64,000 nucleotides of DNA from Spirosoma panaciterrae DSM 21099 (GTDB taxonomy: Bacteria; Bacteroidota; Bacteroidia; Cytophagales; Spirosomataceae), in assembly GCF_000374025.1 (NCBI RefSeq), contig NZ_KB893179.1, forward strand, positions 62,001 through 126,000. Direction: 5' to 3'. A program made the position numbers and the translations under genes. Shown here in pieces: positions 63,667 to 64,000 of this stretch. Position 1 is the stretch's first letter. Each line of letters begins with the position of its first letter. The notes beneath the pieces are model-generated. The model saw only the letters and a program-made list of their open reading frames with translations, made no database searches and was not told the DNA's origin.

Positions 63667-64000
63667 TTAAGCAGCTTCGGTTGCCCGTTTAAGCACCAGG
63701 GCTACCGAGTTCAGACAGTACCGGAGCCCATTTGGAGGTGGACCGTCGTTGAATACATGGCCGAGGTGCGCGTCACAGATGTTGCACAACACCTCCACCC
63801 GAAACATACCGTGACTGAAGTCTTTTTCCAGGCGAATCCGGTCTTCCTCAATTGGCTCCGTAAAACTTGGCCAGCCCGTACCTGATTCAAACTTGGTTTT
63901 CGACTCAAACAATTCGGTTCCGCAGCATACGCAGGCATAGATTCCCGGATCGTGGGCTTCACAATATTCGCCCGTAAAGGCCCGTTCTGTGCCTTTCTCC
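63667..64000 (-). CDS. msrB: Peptide-methionine (R)-S-oxide reductase, N-terminal part cut by the window edge
   Basis: The frame is open to base 64000, giving 110 residues. Visible are the zinc-binding pairs CVCCG and [10 protein letters not shown], the [10 protein letters not shown] segment, and RYCLNSVAL with the catalytic cysteine. The enzyme reduces methionine-R-sulfoxide in oxidised proteins. The start lies outside the window. A frame starting inside it at 63912 is only a partial reading of the same gene. Confidence 0.93.
   Translation of the reverse strand, partial: EKGTERAFTGEYCEAHDPGIYACVCCGTELFESKTKFESGTGWPSFTEPIEEDRIRLEKDFSHGMFRVEVLCNICDAHLGHVFNDGPPPNGLRYCLNSVALVLKRATEAA

Noticed and set aside
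1-64000. tRNA, rRNA, CRISPR arrays, transposase or phage genes
   Set aside because: I looked for cloverleaf-like segments, regular direct-repeat arrays and typical transposase motifs and saw none.

Overview
The window looks like chromosomal DNA from a Bacteroidota bacterium of the order Cytophagales, most like the Spirosoma group. The order-level call rests on several signs. There is a single-chain SecDF, PorZ-like and other type IX secretion (T9SS) proteins with C-terminal sorting domains, and CarboxypepD_reg-type outer-membrane receptors. A NagB/PIG-L fusion and a NUDIX-winged-helix regulator are also present. Promoters match the Bacteroidota pattern TTG-N20-TAnnTTTG, and Shine-Dalgarno sequences are almost absent. 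The genus is inference. I see no rRNA, tRNA, CRISPR array, transposase, integrase or prophage.

Layout. 0-6.4 kb: truncated gmd, SPOR lipoprotein, murB, ROK sugar kinase, SDR oxidoreductase and an Mla-type ABC permease/ATPase pair. 6.5-15.6 kb: outer-membrane HhH/barrel protein, an unknown protein, tdk overlapping a PorZ-like T9SS gene, and a TonB-type receptor. 16-24.8 kb: pdhB, nadC, secDF, an amino-acid permease and a TauE/SafE exporter. 24.8-33.6 kb: M16 peptidase, a NarX/PilJ-like histidine kinase with a NarL-type regulator, a DUF5009 acyltransferase-like membrane protein, a TIR/deoxyribosyltransferase-like protein with an extra N-terminal domain (the best conflict-system candidate), and a DUF7010-like membrane protein. 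33.6-37.8 kb: three genes in one direction, NUDIX-HTH regulator, Gfo/Idh/MocA oxidoreductase and NagB-PIG-L fusion, read here as a possible amino-sugar unit. 37.9-42.5 kb: a molybdenum hydroxylase cluster (2Fe-2S subunit, Mo subunit with Tat signal, XdhC chaperone, MocA-like nucleotidyltransferase). 42.5-49.1 kb: ruvX, def, nitrilase-family amidase, two HAD phosphatases, a secreted unknown, a DUF4301 protein and an Rrf2 regulator. 49.5-64 kb: a large Oar-like receptor, an AT-rich orphan gene, M14 carboxypeptidase with crcB, a second amino-acid permease, heparinase II/III-like lyase, a DacB-type lipoprotein, a T9SS-sorted metalloprotease and truncated msrB.

Most genes are housekeeping or cell-envelope functions. 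The most striking non-coding feature is a set of long inverted repeats at gene ends (arms 20-38 bp). Arm sequence differs from site to site, but several arms are built of short tandem words. One such palindrome seems to run into the coding sequence of the PorZ-like signal peptide. A tandem pair of composite palindromes fills the gap before msrB.
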